A stretch of DNA of 64,000 nucleotides from Corynebacterium tuberculostearicum (GTDB lineage Bacteria; Actinomycetota; Actinomycetes; Mycobacteriales; Mycobacteriaceae). The notes below the pieces were generated by a model. The model was not told where the DNA came from. It saw only the letters and a list, made by a program, of their open reading frames with translations, and ran no database searches. Positions 63,214 to 64,000 of the stretch are shown here, in pieces. The position numbers and the translations under genes are program-made. The stretch covers positions 1,860,001 through 1,924,000 of the forward strand of contig NZ_JACBZL010000001.1 of assembly GCF_013408445.1 (NCBI RefSeq). Direction: 5' to 3'. How positions within the stretch are numbered: the stretch's first letter is position 1; each line of letters starts with the position of its first letter.

Positions 63214-64000
63214 ATGAACGCAGGGGTCACCGATATCGCACAGGCGCGGGCCAAACGCGCCGATAGCGTGGTATCCCTCAAGCGCGAGCCCCTCACCATC
63301 ATTTGCCAAGCCGCGAATATTCGCGCCGATGGCGAGGTGCACCGCCAGATTGGTTTTAGCGATGCCCTGACCTTCACCGAGCTGCACCGCGTACTGCGCA
63401 TCTGCTTTGGCCTGCCGGAGGAGGAATCTCCCTGGCACTTTTATGAACACACCGAGGCCCGTGGCCCGCGCATCGATCCGGAGCGCCAGGCCTCCGAATT
63501 CCTCTGGCGCGAGGGCGATCAAATCGACTTCGCTTGGGGACTGTGGGACTTCGAGCTGGTAGTAGCCGAGATCTATCCCCGCGATAATGGCACCCCAGAG
63601 GCGCTGTGCGTGGGCGGCTCAGGCTCGCTCTTTCAGCCCTTTGAGCTGACCAGCGTGAACCGTGAATTGACCGGACAGGAAGTTACCGATGAGGTCTTTT
63701 CCGCGGTATCGTCCCCCGTGCGCGATTTAATTGAGCGCACCAAACTCTATGACTTCGTCCCGCTGCTGCAAGCGATGGACCTGGGCAGGGAAACCGACCT
63801 CACACCGCATGCTTCCCGCGTGCTCGCCAGCTTGCCGCGCGAGGTGACCCATGAAGGCAAAGACGCCTTTTGGTCCATGGCGCTTGCCCTTTCCTGTATG
63901 GGCGGCGCGGAGCTGACCGATTCCGTCGTGGAGACCACCATGGATGCGCTCGGCTGGGTCAATGACGATGGCACGGCGCTCTCCGGCGCCGACGTGCGGC
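63214..64000 (+). CDS. Hypothetical protein, possible pRiA4b ORF3-like domain (cut by window edge)
   Basis: The frame is open from 63214 to the window end (262 codons so far). The N-terminal half contains a beta-rich region with ALTFTELHRVLRICFGLPEE followed by SPWHFYEH, which resembles the pRiA4b ORF3-like (MM3350) fold, but this is a weak match by eye. The later part (PRDNGTPEALCVGGSGS) has no motif I can name. The gene lies 21 bases after the membrane protein gene, with its own -10 element. Confidence 0.7.
   Translation, partial: MNAGVTDIAQARAKRADSVVSLKREPLTIICQAANIRADGEVHRQIGFSDALTFTELHRVLRICFGLPEEESPWHFYEHTEARGPRIDPERQASEFLWREGDQIDFAWGLWDFELVVAEIYPRDNGTPEALCVGGSGSLFQPFELTSVNRELTGQEVTDEVFSAVSSPVRDLIERTKLYDFVPLLQAMDLGRETDLTPHASRVLASLPREVTHEGKDAFWSMALALSCMGGAELTDSVVETTMDALGWVNDDGTALSGADVR

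Noticed and set aside
1..64000. CRISPR arrays, tRNA and rRNA genes
   Set aside because: I looked for short spaced repeats and cloverleaf-like sequence in the gaps and saw none. The only long tandem array is protein-coding.

Overview
The window is about 64 kb of a high-GC Gram-positive chromosome, almost certainly a Corynebacterium. The main evidence is a right-hand block of cell-wall arabinan genes found in mycolic-acid bacteria (an Emb arabinosyltransferase, AftA, DprE2, DprE1). Supporting evidence is the actinobacterial biotin synthase helper BsaP, DtxR-type iron boxes, a consensus GlxR/CRP site, and many promoters in which a TANNNT -10 element lies 6-8 bases before the start codon (leaderless mRNAs). 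The species cannot be fixed from the sequence alone.

Layout. 1-2.7 kb: 3' end of bioB, bsaP, a sirtuin and a lipase-like hydrolase. 2.7-11 kb: a promoter with a DtxR-like box and a short transcript ending in a hairpin (candidate iron-responsive small RNA), then a small peptide gene and a complete kdpFABCDE potassium-uptake operon. 11-24.9 kb: housekeeping genes (AMP nucleosidase, phosphoribosyltransferase, SulP transporter, DtxR-box ferritin, HAD hydrolase, ROK regulator, LOG protein, DUF885 protein, AbrB-type membrane protein, TSUP exporter, HrpB helicase, acetyltransferase).

24.9-39 kb is accessory DNA: a decayed IS3-type transposase, then a giant secreted surface protein of about 2,900 residues. 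It carries 15 tandem, apparently identical 402-bp VaFE repeats, an acidic Ser/Glu linker and three divergent VaFE repeats. Its N-terminal part is in a different frame, with the junction at a run of seven A. A strong terminator, a small gene broken by an in-frame stop, alkB, an FMN reductase and a full-length IS3-family element with 3-bp target duplication follow.

39-49.5 kb: a choline dehydrogenase with a consensus GlxR site, a decayed stretch, a cmtR-ctpG-like metal-efflux pair with three 19-bp direct repeats over its promoter, a LysE exporter, a lipoprotein esterase, VOC, alkyltransferase-like and paired SMR proteins, and a PrsW-like protease. 49.5-54.4 kb: M13 peptidase, alpha/beta hydrolase and a His-rich PepSY membrane protein. 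54.4-62.3 kb: the arabinan block, all on the minus strand. DprE1/DprE2 make the decaprenyl-phospho-arabinose donor used by AftA and Emb to build arabinogalactan. The right edge holds two small genes and a truncated one.

The most interesting signals are the candidate DtxR-controlled small RNA, the 15-copy VaFE array with its A7 frame junction, the triple 19-bp repeat at cmtR, and the large set of leaderless promoters, which also decides several start codons.
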